Source: Petrolisthes cinctipes (lineage: Eukaryota; Arthropoda; Malacostraca; Decapoda; Porcellanidae). From it: a stretch of 64,000 nt of DNA. The stretch lies in NCBI GenBank assembly GCA_033782935.1, contig JAWQEG010001368.1:496001-560000 (forward strand), written 5' to 3'. Position numbers and translations under genes: made by a program. How positions within the stretch are numbered: position 1 is the first letter of the stretch; every line of letters starts with the position of its first letter. Shown piece after piece: positions 53,880 to 64,000 of the stretch. A model generated the notes under the pieces. The model was not told where the DNA came from. It was given only the letters and a program-made list of their open reading frames with translations, and did not search any database.

Positions 53880-54440
53880 TTGTGTAAGTGCTCCCAAATA
53901 CTGTACTACCCTTGATAATTTTCTCTAATGTTGTTGACTGATTTAAGTATCAACCAAATAACATTACTAGATAAGCTTGGTGTTAGGAAATTAACTACAT
54001 TTTCTAGTTGTTACGAACCCTTGATGTCACAGTGGTGTATAAGAATTCATCAGGCCAACTGTACATGCTAGAGTTGTTATGCCATAAAACTAAAACCCCT
54101 GAGCCACCTATCCCAATATCTTAAGCAAAGGTTTCTAAGGTTTCAAAACATCTTGGCGAAGGTGGTGAGTTGGGAAGGAAGTCAGCATGAAGGCTTGCTC
54201 GGAGGAATCCGAAGTGACAATGCCGCAATCTGGGCAATGTAAAATACTCCATCAAGAAATATCATAGATAAATATATGTATATAAATAATTATACATATA
54301 ATTTATGACAGATCAGTATAATTCATGATTCTAGAGATAGATTAAATGCAATTCAAATAACTAGTAAATTAAAAATATGACACAATTAGAGTAGAATTTA
54401 TAAATGAAGAAAGATAATAATGAATCAGCATTTCTCTTAC
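53880..54440. other. AT-rich DNA
   Basis: Nothing coding is seen. A stretch at about 54013-54065 resembles one at 61801-61855 (AACCCTTGA, GTGGTGT, CAACTGTAC), possibly a diverged dispersed repeat. Confidence 0.4.
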
Positions 54441-54541
54441 CGGAACAATAAAGTTCAGGTGGTTGAGTTCCTCAAGCAACAGCAGTTTCAATAGGGGCTG
54501 AATCTTCTTATGATGTGTCTGTTGAGTGAAAGAGAATTTGT
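54441..54541 (-). CDS. THAP gene, alternative exon copy a
   Basis: A minus-strand exon of 101 nt with acceptor CTATTCAAG and donor GTAAGAGAA. In the phase set by the upstream exons it encodes DKFSFTQQTHHKKIQPLLKL and about 14 more residues ending IVP. It is nearly identical to the exon at 54720-54820. Same length, phase and flanks suggest the two are used as alternatives. Confidence 0.6.
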
Positions 54542-54719
54542 CTTGAATAGGATACAGAAAATATTCACTGTACTGTATATATATTTTCAACTAAAGGAAT
54601 ATATAATAGACCCTATATACCATATGTAACTCATTTATAACTAGTAAATTAAAAATATGAAACAATTAGAGTAGAATTATAAATGAAGAAAGATAATAAT
54701 GAATCAGCATTTCTCTTAC

Positions 54720-54820
54720 CGGAACAATAAAGTTCATGTTCTTGAGTTCCTCCAGCAACCGCAGTTTCAATAGGGGCTGAATCTTCTTATGATGTGTCTG
54801 TTGAGTGAAAGAAAACTTGT
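54720..54820 (-). CDS. THAP gene, alternative exon copy b
   Basis: This is the second copy of the 101 nt exon. It differs from copy a in about eight bases, giving R for L, and KNM for NHL near the end (LRLLEELKNMNFIVP). Acceptor CTTTAAG and donor GTAAGAGAA are intact. The repeat unit including intron is about 280 bp, so exon and flanking intron were duplicated together. Confidence 0.6.
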
Positions 54821-54866
54821 CTTTAAGAGAATACAGAAAACATTCACTGTACTGTATATCCATTTT

Positions 54867-55405
54867 GGTAAATTTACTGTTTTGGACAGAATAGGATTCT
54901 TTGGACAATAATATGTTTTACTAGTGTTTTTTTATGTGTTTTCAACAATTTTTAAATTAATTTCCGTCGCAATTTTTTTTTTTTTTTTCTTTTTGCCAAA
55001 CCTAATCTGGACCGCGGCACACTACCAGGACCTAACTGGGGCAGACTACCGGGACCTAACCAGGGCAGACTACCGGGACCTTACCAGGGCAGACTACCGG
55101 GATTAGATTTCAAGTGTAAACTGTGCTCTACATCCATCCATGTCGGCTATTTCTATTTTCCCAGTAATCTGCCCTGGTTAGATCCCGGTAGCCTGCCCTG
55201 GTTAGGTCCCGGCAGTCTGCCCCGGTTAGGTCCCGGTAGTGTGCTGCGGTCCAGATTAGGTTAGGTTAAGTTAGGTTTGGCTAAAAAAAAAAAAAAAAAA
55301 TGCGACGGAAATGAATATCAAAATCGTTGAAAACACATAAAAAAACACTAGTAAAATATATCATTGTCCAAAGAATCCTATTCTGTCCGAAACAGTAAAT
55401 TTACC
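54867..55405. mobile_element. foldback element in the THAP intron
   Basis: GGTAAATTTACTGTTTTGGA and its mirror bound 539 bp of inverted repeat. Inner arms hold poly-T/poly-A tracts and CCCGGTAGTCTGCCC-type repeats with CCTAACC. The right flank is TATATTTT; the left flank TCCATTTT matches it at six of eight positions, fitting an old 8 bp TSD. The end matches the right end of the MITE at 59961-60348, so it belongs to the same family. Confidence 0.8.
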
Positions 55406-55465
55406 TATATTTTCAACTAAAGGAATATATAATAATTATACCCTATATACCATATGTAACTCACT

Positions 55466-55493
55466 GATGTCTGTTGAGTGAAAGAGAACTTGT
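55466..55493 (-). pseudogene. vestigial third copy of the duplicated THAP exon
   Basis: The first 28 bases of the exon (acceptor CTCTGCAAG side) are present and then sequence diverges. The flanking intron repeat (CAACTAAAGGAATATATAAT) is present as well, showing a third, decayed unit of the tandem duplication. Confidence 0.6.
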
Positions 55494-55666
55494 CTTGCAG
55501 AGAATGCAGAAAATATTCACTGTACTATATATATATTTTCAACTAAAGGAATATATAATATACCCTATATACCATATGTAACTCACTGATTGAAATGTTA
55601 TATTTCAGCAAGACAGTAAAAATTTTAATAAAAATCAATTTTAAAAAGCCATAAAATTCTTCCTAC

Positions 55667-55744
55667 CAGAAACACTGAGCAAATCTTGCAAAAGCTGGCG
55701 CCTCTGTTTTTCCTCAGCTCTGCGCCCATGGTGTTTTGCACTTT
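55667..55744 (-). CDS. THAP gene, second exon
   Basis: A 78 nt exon with acceptor CCTTTTTGCAG and donor GTAGGAAG. Joined in phase 1 to the THAP exon it encodes SAKHHGRRAEEKQRRQLLQD and LLSVS, a basic amphipathic stretch likely to be helical. It ends in phase 1, which fits both copies of the next exon. Confidence 0.6.
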
Positions 55745-56228
55745 CTGCAAAAAGGAAAATAATTAAATCAGACAATCTGGTGGTGCAATTTATTTGTATG
55801 ATCAAGATGGAAAACCTTTCTGCTCTTTTGGTATGGTTATGTTTCCCACCTCCCTACCAAACTAGTCATTTATAAAAACTGAAAATATTAAGAAATGGTC
55901 CCAATCTACCTGCCACCTAACGTTAGTATAAACCAACCCTACACAATAAAACCAAATAACCTATAAAACTTTCATAAAATTGGCCTATCTTGTCACATTT
56001 CAATAGTATGGCTCATATAAACCTTACTTTCAATAAAGATTATGGGCAGCCCATATCTATGCACAATGGAATTGGCCAACACTTATTTTAACCTGTTAAC
56101 AAGCACCATCAAGAAATATTTGTCGGCTCCTACTAATTGCAATTGAAAGATGATATTTAGTAAGTTTTGCACAATAAGTATTATACCGAAAGTATTGGCA
56201 GTAACAGATAAGAGTCCATATTGCCTAC
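55745..56228. other. intron of the THAP gene
   Basis: It is AT-rich with donor GTAGGCAATA at its minus-strand start. No repeat or ORF is recognised. Confidence 0.5.
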
Positions 56229-56532
56229 CTGAATCATCCTCCTGTTTTGGGAGAAACAGCGAAGGTACAGCATCAGCCTTCAGTGATCTTGTTGCCTGTG
56301 GAGACTTGTTCAGGAGCTTCCTCTTGATGCTGTAATTCTGTTTGTAATCTGCTGCCTTAAAATGACGGGAGCAAACTCTGGCAGTCTCTGGGTTTAGTTT
56401 ATCTGCCCGATAGCACGAATGATTCCACTGTTTTAACACTGATTTTGTCTTTGGAAATCGATAAAAATGACACTTTTCTTGTTTCTTGCTCCTGTTATTG
56501 CTATTGCACCCGTAAACAGCACACCTTGTCAT
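56229..56532 (-). CDS. THAP-domain DNA-binding protein, first coding exon
   Basis: The start is MTRCAVYGCNS. Residues 4-93 form a THAP zinc finger. The C2CH ligands are C4, C9, C54 and H57; W36 and the AVPSLF box (88-93) are the other signature positions. The exon ends in phase 1 after EDDS at a GT donor. THAP proteins bind DNA in a sequence-specific manner; many act in transcription and some derive from P-element transposases. The downstream part here is helical and shows no transposase motif. A TIR transposon ends 32 bp upstream of the ATG. Host gene status is likely but unproven. Confidence 0.82.
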
Positions 56533-56563
56533 TGTTCTTAAAGAGAAAAAAGCTGGAGTCACT

Positions 56564-57804
56564 GGGCCGATTCCACAGTCGTCAATATTTGTTTGTGAGC
56601 CAACAAACGAAAACCTTTGGTAACGTGTCCGATTCCACAGTCGTTTTTCGGGACCCAGTTTGTTCGGGATCCAACCAAAATCATAAGCATTATTGGAACT
56701 TTGGTGATGGATCTTTGGTGAAGGGTATACTTGCCCAACCGAGCTAACTAATTATATATTATTGAAAATATTTATATTATTTGCATACCAAATGATTATT
56801 TTTCATTGTATAATGCATGTCCATTGTTTTCTATAGAAGGCATCCAGAAACAAGGAAAAACAGCAAGATTGTATTATTTTTACGATAATCCTGCTGATCG
56901 CAGTAAATTCAAGTCTGTCGTCTGCTGAGCTTCAACCAGTGTTGCCAAGTATGGGAAAGTTTCCCTAGACATGAAGAATTAGAGGTAACAATGGGGAAAT
57001 TATATTAAGATTATTGAAAAATAAATGGAGAAATTTCTACAAGACGAAATATACGACTATCTTCAAGAGTAAACCGGAAATTTTTGAGGTAAAAAGGGAA
57101 AATCTGATGTTGAAGTTGGGGAAATTTCGTCAAGCAGACCTGGCAACACTGGCTTCAACTCGGCTAAGCATCACAGCACTTCATTATTTTACATCTATTG
57201 TTCTTCCCACACGTTACTCCAAATTCATTATAGATAAGCCTGTGAAACATTTATTATGGTATAACCTTATGCAAGTACTTAGAACTGAGTAGAGGGAACT
57301 AATTATAACTCAAATTTACACTAGTGTAGACACGTCCAAGAACAACAGTTTGTATGATCTTTTTAATCATATTACCCGCTATGACAGCAGACAAATGTAT
57401 TATTAAAACATTATTCATGTATTTGAAATATATTTAACATCAGTATTTCTCAAGTTTTATGTTATTTAGTGAAAATTAACTAGTGAAAAGTTAGAGCAGC
57501 AGGAGCCTTGTCACGAGGAGAAATTGTGGTCGTCAACTGGTCATGTGTTCTCTCTTCCAAGTTTCTTCTGCTCACATGTGACAGTTCATATTTAGGTGCC
57601 AGTTTGTTATAGTTATATGGCCAATATCCACCATTCAGGTGTACCAACCCTTCCGGGGATTTGTTTGCGCGGCCACCAAGTTTGTTGGCTCGCAAACCAA
57701 AGATCAGACGACTGTGGAATCGGAAAGGCTTATTGGTAAAGGGTCTCACCATGTTCGGGATGGTATTTGTTCGGGCTGTAACAAATCGACTGTGGAATCG
57801 GCCC
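56564..57804. mobile_element. TIR element (GGGCCGATTCCACAGTCG) upstream of the THAP gene
   Basis: GGGCCGATTCCACAGTCG at the left and its exact inverted copy at the right are flanked by ACT (56561-56563, 57805-57807). Subterminal copies of the GATTCCACAGTCG motif occur near 56629 and 57706. There is no transposase. The 3 bp duplication and GGGCCG end resemble the Harbinger element at 44745. Confidence 0.82.
56937..57151. mobile_element. hAT-like MITE with 8 bp TSD
   Basis: CAGTGTTGCCAAG and inverted CAGTGTTGCCAGG bound 215 bp. GCTTCAAC is duplicated at 56929-56936 and 57152-57159. A longer copy is at 59127-59422. It is nested inside the TIR element at 56564-57804. Confidence 0.85.
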
Positions 57805-57839
57805 ACTGAGATACAAGCAAAGCCAAGGCAAAACTCCTC

Positions 57840-58005
57840 TATGCGTCCGTGTTTGGGTCTCCAGTGACGTCACGGCTGTATGGCGCCGTGCATTGTGGGT
57901 AAAACAAGTGCTCAGTGAACTATCCTTACTGTCTATCATCCTTGGTGCATTGTGGGTAAAACAAGTGCTCAGTGAACTATCCTTACTGTCTATCATCTTT
58001 GCTAC
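57840..58005. promoter_or_regulatory. promoter-like CRE region with a 56 bp tandem duplication
   Basis: TGACGTCA lies at 57864-57871, followed by a GC-rich patch (GGCGCCGTGCATTGTGGG). The segment GTGCATTGTGGGTAAAACAA onward (56 bp) is then repeated in tandem (about 57889-57999). On the minus strand this lies upstream of the THAP ATG once the TIR element is discounted. The role is inferred from motif and position only. Confidence 0.4.
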
Positions 58006-58156
58006 AACCTGTGTTACGTGCCAACCCATGCCAGTTACACCACACTATTATGTACTAAGGTATCTACACTACTCTACACCCACTTATTAATTAATTACTA
58101 CAGTCCAACAACCTATATACTCCTCCACACGACCACCACCATGATCACCTCAGTCC

Positions 58157-58925
58157 CCATTTAGTCCCCTGTATTAATTTCTCCCCATTTAGTCCCCTGT
58201 ATTAATTTCCCCATTTAGTCCCCTGTATTAATTTCTCCCCATTTAGTCCCCCGTATTAATTTCCCCATTTAGTCCTGTATTAATTTCTCACCATTTAGTC
58301 CCCTGTATAAATTTCCCCATTTAGTCCCCTGTATTAATTTCCCCATTTAGTCCCCTGTATTAATTTCCCCATTTAGTCCCCTGTATTAATTTCTCCCCAT
58401 TTAGTCCCCTGTATTAATTTCTCCCCATTTAGTCCCCTGTATTAATTTCCCCATTTAGTCCCGTATTAATTTCTCACCATTTAGTCCCCTGTATTAATTT
58501 CCCCATTTAGTCCCCTGTATTAATTTCTCCCCATTTAGTCCCCTGTATTAATTTCCCCATTTAATCCCGTATTAATTTCTACCCAATTAGTCCCTTGTAT
58601 TAATTTTTTCCCATTTAGTCCCCTGTATTAATTTCTCCCCATTTAGTCCCCCGTATTAATTTCCCCATTTAGTCCCGTATTAATTACTCACCATTTAGTC
58701 CCCTGTATTAATTTCCCCATTTAGTCCCCTGTATTAATTTCTCCCCATTTAGTCCCCTGTATTAATTTCCCCATTTAATCCCGTATTAATTTCTACCCAA
58801 TTAGTCCCTTGTATTAATTTCTTCCCATTTAGTCCCCTGTATTAATTTCTCCCCAATTAGTCCCCTGTATTAATTTCTTCCCATTTGGTCCAGTGTATTA
58901 ATTTCTCCCCATTTAGTCCCCTGTG
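58157..58925. repeat. 22-28 bp minisatellite, about 30 copies
   Basis: The unit is CCCCATTTAGTCCCCTGTAT followed by TAATTT and, in about half of the copies, an extra CTCC. Two length classes alternate in a higher-order pattern: a block near 58460-58620 recurs at 58670-58840. Confidence 0.95.
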
Positions 58926-59126
58926 TTGCCAAGAAATTTATAGCCCAAAGTGGTGAATTTTACATTATTGATATCAATAATTTATAGTGAGAAATCCACA
59001 CCACCATCGCGGTATTGAAGAACATTTGTGTTGTATAAATTGATGTTATTTTGTTTATTACAATTATGTAAAGTAAATGTTCATATCATCTATATATCAA
59101 TAATAATATAGGTTGTGGTGGTAGAG

Positions 59127-59422
59127 CAGTGTTGCCAGGTGCAGGAACATTTCTCTGTTTTAGGGAATTTTGACATCCACACAGGGAAATTATATAAAGA
59201 TTTTTCCAGGAGTAAACAGGAACATTTCTGTTAAATGGAATTTGGAAGTTCACACGGGGAAATTATAAATATTTTTTTTCAAAAGTAAACACTAGGGAAA
59301 TTTGTACCAGTCAATGTTCAAGAGTAAACAGCTGGGAATTATTGAGGAAAAAAAAGGGAAATTCTGATATTTAAAGTTGGGGAAATTTCATGAAGCACTG
59401 ACAAGCAGGTCTGGCAACACTG
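59127..59422. mobile_element. hAT-like MITE, longer copy
   Basis: CAGTGTTGCCAGG and its inverted copy CTGGCAACACTG bound 296 bp. Internal sequence (GGGGAAATT, AGAGTAAAC, AAAAGGGAAA) matches the 56937 element plus an internal duplication. No TSD is recognisable, so it is older. Confidence 0.75.
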
Positions 59423-59461
59423 CTTATCTTCCTTTTGTAAACATGGTGAGTTAGCAGACGA

Positions 59462-59875
59462 ATTTATTAGTGGTATTGGTTTGTAAGCTTCCCAACCAAC
59501 CACACTTGTAAGGCTTCATTATTTTAGGGTTGATTCCACAGTGGTATTGGTTTGTAAGCTTCCCAACCACCCAGAAGTCATTTACACGGCTAACATTCTT
59601 TCGTTTGCATGCTTACAAACCAATACCAACCACTGTGGAATCAACCCTAAAATAATGAAGCCTTACACGTGTGGTTGGTTGGGAAGCTTACAAACCAATA
59701 CCAACCACTGTGGAATGGACCCTAAAATAATGAAGCCTTACACGTGTGGTTGGTTGGGAAGCTTACAAACCAATACCACTGTGGAATGGACCCTAAAATA
59801 ATGAAGCCTTACACGTGTGGTTGGTTGGGAAGCTTACAAACCAATACCAACCACTGTGGGGAATGGACCCTTATT
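59462..59875. repeat. 75 bp tandem repeat with an inverted leading copy
   Basis: Units of CCCTAAAATAATGAAGCCTT, GTGTGGTTGGTTGGGAAGCT and TACAAACCAATACC repeat three times from about 59648. An inverted unit sits at 59462-59560. GGGTTGATTCCACAGTGG at 59527 mirrors 59648, recalling the TIR of the element at 56564. Confidence 0.85.
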
Positions 59876-59960
59876 AATCTCAAACCAGTTAGTGTGTCCG
59901 TCACTTACTCTGACTTTATTTTCACATTTTGTTTTTATTGTTAGTTTACACACCAAAATC

Positions 59961-60348
59961 GGTATTTATTGAAAGAATTACCATTTTGTAGCAGTGTTGC
60001 CATATCCGGCTAGGTCCCTGTATTTTGCCCCGGTCGTTTTCTGTACTTTACCACGGTTATTTCCCGGTAGTTTGTCCAGGTTAGGTCCCGGTAGTTTGTC
60101 CAGGTTAGGTCCCGGTAGTTTGCCCAGGTTAGGTCCCGATAGTTTGTCCAGGTTAGGTCCCGGTAGTCTGCTGTGGTCTAGGTTAGGTTAGGTCAGGTCA
60201 GGTAAGGTCAGCCTAATTTCCAAATTATGTTTGTAAAACGGTCCATATCTCCGAGAGAAACACCATAGATGAAAAGTGTGTTAGAATGGTCCAAATGATA
60301 CTAAATATGATACTAAAATATACAACACAGTTCTTCTGTAAATTTACC
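59961..60348. mobile_element. 388 bp GGTATTTATTG-type MITE with 8 bp TSD
   Basis: It starts GGTATTTATTGAAAG and ends GTAAATTTACC. CCAAAATC is duplicated at 59953-59960 and 60349-60356. It contains four to five 24 bp CCCGGTAGTTTGTCCAGG units and a GGTTAGGTTAGGTCAGG block. The right end differs from the 46079 copy and matches the foldback at 54867, linking the variants. Confidence 0.88.
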
Positions 60349-60691
60349 CCAAAATCATCTTAATTTTGTAGTTACTGAACATTTCCTCAATTGTCCATCA
60401 TTTTCTTTGTACTATATATATAACTTAACATGAATTTATGAAGTTCAAGTCCCATATTTTATCATTTTCATAATTTAGGTTTCATTTATCCTGTTCAACG
60501 CTTGTGTTATAAGTAGTTGTTGGTGTCTTTCTTTCAGTAAGTCCAATTAAAAGCATCTGCTCTAGTTAGTCGCTTCAAAATTTATCTGCCACTGAATTTT
60601 CTATACTGTAATAATATAATGTCATCTTATGTCAGCTATATGACTCTAGCATCACATTACAAGGTTTTCATAAGACTGGCGGAACAAGGTA

Positions 60692-60968
60692 CAGTCACAA
60701 TCAAATATCCACCCACCCACACTTTCCTTCCATCGTAGTAAATATCTTGGTAATAAAGAACAACACTTGTATGATTTTGCAGTACTTCATAATAATAATA
60801 ATAATAATCTTTGTAATAAAGAACAACACGTGTATGATTTTGCAGCACCTCATAATAATAATTGAGGGGGTTGAGTTGACATAAGGTGTTGTATGATTAT
60901 ATTTTGATATGATACTGATTTATTTGTACGATGGAGGGAAAGTGTTGATGGATATTTGATTGTGGCTG
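60692..60968. mobile_element. TA-flanked MITE, second copy
   Basis: It is homologous to 4926-5135 with CAGTCACAATCAAATATCC and its mirror at the ends and TA outside (60690-60691, 60969-60970). An internal 60 bp segment (AAAGAACAACAC, TGTATGATTTTGCAG) is duplicated and a short (AAT)n lies between. Confidence 0.75.
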
Positions 60969-60970
60969 TA

Positions 60971-61893
60971 CATATATTGACAAATTTAAACATGGATCTT
61001 GTGGTTGATGATGACAAGGTTATGGCTGCATTGGCCCTTGTAACTATTATTTTAAAAGAAGAGGAGTGGAAAGACCACCATAGGGTTGATTTGTTGTCCA
61101 TGTTTACAAACAATGACAACAACACATCCTTGTACTAGCTACTCGGGAGTCGGCATGTAAATTGAGTTAAATATCAACATTCTATTATATACTTTGTGAT
61201 TTTTTTTTCCCTCAAAAATATTTTCCGATATTAATCCACCTTTTTATATTGAAGTAATTGATATTAGTATATTATTTATTGACTTTTCTGCAGAGGCAGA
61301 ACTGTCTTGGCTAGAAATGCATTCCATCTTTGTGCCACAAATGCCACCACTATTCCTCATTGACAGTCCAATGAAAACCTTGTACCTTGCTAGTGTAATA
61401 CCCCCTTTAATGTTTAAAATATATCAAATATATCAATTTACTACAATTCAAATACACAACAACATTACTACAACTATTAGTCAAACTGTGATAGTCATTG
61501 TATAGGTACAGTATTACAGGAAATTTTGCTGCTGATTGTACAGTATACAAATTTATTTGAGATTGATATTTGGTTGATGCATTAAGATTACTTGATGGGA
61601 AAGTATTGCCAGTGATTGAGGTGTGCTTCATTATGTACAATTGGCCATAGGAATTTGTACACAGGCTTATCATAAAGAGAGTTTCATTATTGTGAAAGTA
61701 CTGCAGTGAATGGTCTACCAAGTGACTCAGTCATTACAAAACAAAACAACTATTATTATATTTTGTTGCAGTGACATAGACTTATATTTTCTGTGTGTTG
61801 TAAACCCTTGAAGCCTAGACTGTGGTGTGTACAAATTCCTGACACCGACTGTACCAGACTACCATAAGGTGTACAATATATTCAGGTATTGTA
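60971..61893. other. AT-rich DNA, nothing recognised
   Basis: The short frames lack motifs. No repeat is apparent by eye. Confidence 0.45.
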
Positions 61894-62068
61894 CACTCGC
61901 AATCCAAAATTTGTATCCAGGTCTTGTTGAAGTTTGGAATCATTTGACATACTAGTGAACCAATTACAACGCTTATCCTGTTTCATATTTGCCTGGGCTC
62001 GCTTAATATTCGATCATGCTATGCTATTCGAAGCAACAAGCCTGGATACTTATTTTGGATTACGAGTG
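61894..62068. mobile_element. 175 bp TA-flanked MITE
   Basis: CACTCGCAATCCAAAAT at the left and its mirror at the right continue to TATCCAGG, about 29 bp of TIR. TA lies outside both ends (61892-61893, 62069-62070). The CACTCG(C/T)AATCCAAA end is of Tc1/mariner-pogo type. There is no ORF. Confidence 0.75.
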
Positions 62069-62070
62069 TA

Positions 62071-63295
62071 CACATAGACTGTATACTTCCCTTGAGGCTT
62101 AATTCACAAGTTGTCAAAGTATAGTACTGACGTGCCAGCCTGTGTTGGCTTTTCATTACTTGCTGATTTCATTTCTCCAGTAGTTATGATTTAGTATCTT
62201 GACTATACAGTCTAGCAGGTAACCTAACCCCTTTATTCTCAAAAATCTTGCTTCTTGTCGTACACATACCCTCCCCATTCCTATAGTATTGAAGAGACCA
62301 GCACATAGTAATATTAATAGTTAGTTTACTACAATATACACAATGTACAGTTGCCAAAATATGAACTGCAACAAATCTTGATGAAACATTATCTTCCACA
62401 ATTATTTTTAGGGTCCTTAAGTATGTAAATTTAAAAGGAAATGTATGTTCCCTTTTCCATTATATAATTATGATCCCTACAAATAACTTTGGATTTTAAT
62501 ATACTTAACATTCCATCAAAAGTTGTTGCAATTCATATTTAATATACAAGTACTGTACAGTGTTTTGAAAGTTTAATTGTTGTCCTTCCAGGTTCCAGTC
62601 TCCTGCCATCACACACCAACACCTCAAAGTGGAGAACCTGCTCATTACTGAATTGGTCATATTAAATTGTGTGACATACAAGGTTGACCAAGGATGGAAC
62701 ACAACATCAACATGGCATGCTGGAAGATGAGGTTACAGCTCTTATCAACCCCATGTCCTGTATACTCTGAACATCTCTTGTAAGTATACAGATGTATGGG
62801 CTCTGGGCTGTATCATGTACTACCTCTGCTACCTCAAGCATCCCTTTGAACATTTGGCTAAACTTAGGTGGGGAATGTGACAGAGTATTTACTGGAAAAT
62901 TAATTTTAATGTTTGTGTTCCTTTTCATTTACTGTGAGCATTTGCTTATATTTAAGACCAACCCCAGTTTAGTGCTCTAAGGTTTCAAGACTATAATCAC
63001 CTCTTTACCATAATGATCATAAAAAGAGTTGAGAATATGAAAAATAAGTGGAAGTTAGGGTTAAAATTAGAGGTGGCATGAGGCAGCCTGTTAGTGTGTT
63101 ATATGATATGTGGAGGTGTTGATAGGATAGCAGAGGGGAAAGGACACTTACATTTCACTATTTTCATCATTAATAAGCTTTGTACAGTTAACATCCTTCT
63201 TATCTTTCGTCATCAGCTTGGCTGTTCTAACTTCTTTTGTCTTCCATCTTAGATGTTTAAACCTCTACTCCATTCCTCCCAAGCTACTCTATTAT
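62071..63295. other. AT-rich DNA, nothing recognised
   Basis: No coding frame with motifs and no clear repeat is seen up to the interspersed repeat at 63296. Confidence 0.45.
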
Positions 63296-63513
63296 GTACT
63301 CCCTGTAGGGTGGGTATTGCCTGTAATGATGTGGGCAATACTTTAAGGGTTTGGGCACCCCTTCGGCCCCAGCCACTAGCTTTTAGTTCTTCAACTGTCC
63401 CTCCTTTCTTCCTATTTCCTTCTTGCTTGCTGTCACACCTCTCTATCACCTTTTTCTGGTGCTATATGACCTCGCTGTTGCAGCACCTAATATCAATCAA
63501 TCAATCATTTCTC
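63296..63513 (+). repeat. interspersed repeat (LINE/SINE 3' end), copy 3
   Basis: It shares GTATTGCCTGTAATGATGTG, CCCCTTCGGCCCCAGCCACT and GCTATATGACCTCGCTGTTG with 51985-52207. It ends in an (ATCA)n tail and differs by about 6-8 percent by eye. Confidence 0.78.
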
Positions 63514-63829
63514 TATTATGTATAGCAACCTGTCTCTTAGCCTCCTCTTTCTCTTTTTGTCTCATTCTATCATCCTCATTTCTTGTTCATAACCAGAGAA
63601 CACACCTTACATAATTACTTTTAGTTTCCTACATAAAGTAGAGTGTGAAGAAGACATGTTTCTTATTGTATGTATCAAGACTTAAATATAGTACAATATA
63701 CAGTACTAGTAGTACAGTCCTTGCTACTCTACTTGTATTTTTGGCAAGCAATTCACCTATTCCGTGACACCCTGGTTCTACTAACTACTAAAACATGCCA
63801 TGTTTAGATACATGTCCGGGATGTAACAC
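63514..63829. other. putative LTR edge region
   Basis: The segment up to ATGTCCGGGATGTAACA may be the LTR of a minus-strand element; its left boundary cannot be placed. There is no ORF. Confidence 0.3.
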
Positions 63830-64000
63830 AATACCCCCTTCTATTAAACACATTATTGAAGACTGTAATACACACAAACACACTCACCAACAACAAAACA
63901 CTTCATTTTATTAAACACATTATGGAAGACTAATACACACAACCACACTCACCAGTAAACTCTTGTCCCATTTCCTTGGGATGTGCTTCGGTAGCCCAGG
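63830..64000 (-). mobile_element. putative internal end of a minus-strand LTR element, cut by the window
   Basis: Read on the minus strand, AGAAGGGGGTATTG runs into TGTTACATCCCGGACATG: a polypurine tract followed by a TGTTAC LTR start, as at 15836 (GGTGGGG then TGTTACGG). A 66 bp direct repeat (TTAAACACATTAT, AATACACACAA, CACACTCACCA) occupies 63842-63953. The remainder lies beyond the window. Confidence 0.4.

Noticed and set aside
56229..56532. P-element transposase N-terminus
   Set aside because: The THAP finger is clear, but the following exons show no transposase motifs, and the P-type relic at 11381 is distant and independent.
58157..58925. Regularly spaced short repeats resembling a CRISPR array
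   Set aside because: There are no unique spacers; the whole unit repeats, and the sequence is eukaryotic. It is a minisatellite.

Overview
The window is an animal, almost certainly arthropod, genomic segment dominated by transposable elements, with very little unique coding DNA. The element families (Ty3/gypsy, I-type and CR1-type LINEs, piggyBac, Harbinger, Merlin, P element, hAT-like MITEs), long AC/AT/CT microsatellites, TTAGG-like blocks, split THAP exons and a tRNA-derived SINE fit a decapod crustacean best. That organism call is inference; no bacterial, plasmid or phage gene is visible.

Layout. 1-702: 3' end and LTR of a retroelement whose body lies upstream. 703-7070: AT-rich DNA with MITEs (about 1370, 2140, 2672, 4926, 6016). 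7075-9638: a LINE reverse-transcriptase fragment split by a TIR element that itself holds a Merlin transposon with a broken transposase. 9725-12000: Harbinger and P-element transposase relics, and a large diverged inverted repeat around a cysteine-rich terminal exon. 12253-13071: a TTA-flanked MITE. 13220-14745: pyrimidine-rich minisatellites.

15269-47575 is one locus. A Ty3/gypsy retrotransposon of about 6.3 kb (minus strand, domain order gag-PR-IN-RT-RNaseH, i.e. Copia-like) has been opened four ways: a SINE between PR and IN; a 16 kb TIR-bounded insert directly after the YLDD motif of RT; and two abutting piggyBac elements in its 5' LTR. The 16 kb insert holds an I-type LINE (ORF1; EN-RT-RNaseH), which was in turn hit by a 5.3 kb Gypsy (18273-23539) and a 3.5 kb piggyBac with an intact transposase (26038-29511). 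The second LTR piggyBac holds a Harbinger element, which holds a MITE. Target-site duplications at most junctions give a relative order of events.

47576-64000: tandem repeats, hairpins, a CR1-type RT fragment, a coiled-coil/transmembrane exon (50056-50632), a 1.1 kb-arm inverted repeat (51071-53879), and a minus-strand THAP-domain gene (54441-56532) with a tandemly duplicated exon. A TIR element sits just upstream of the THAP start codon. Then come a 26-30 bp minisatellite (58157-58925), several MITEs, about 2.3 kb of largely featureless AT-rich DNA, and at the right edge what looks like the polypurine tract and LTR edge of another minus-strand retroelement.

All coordinates and repeat junctions were read by eye. 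No similarity search was run, so family names rest on motif recognition.
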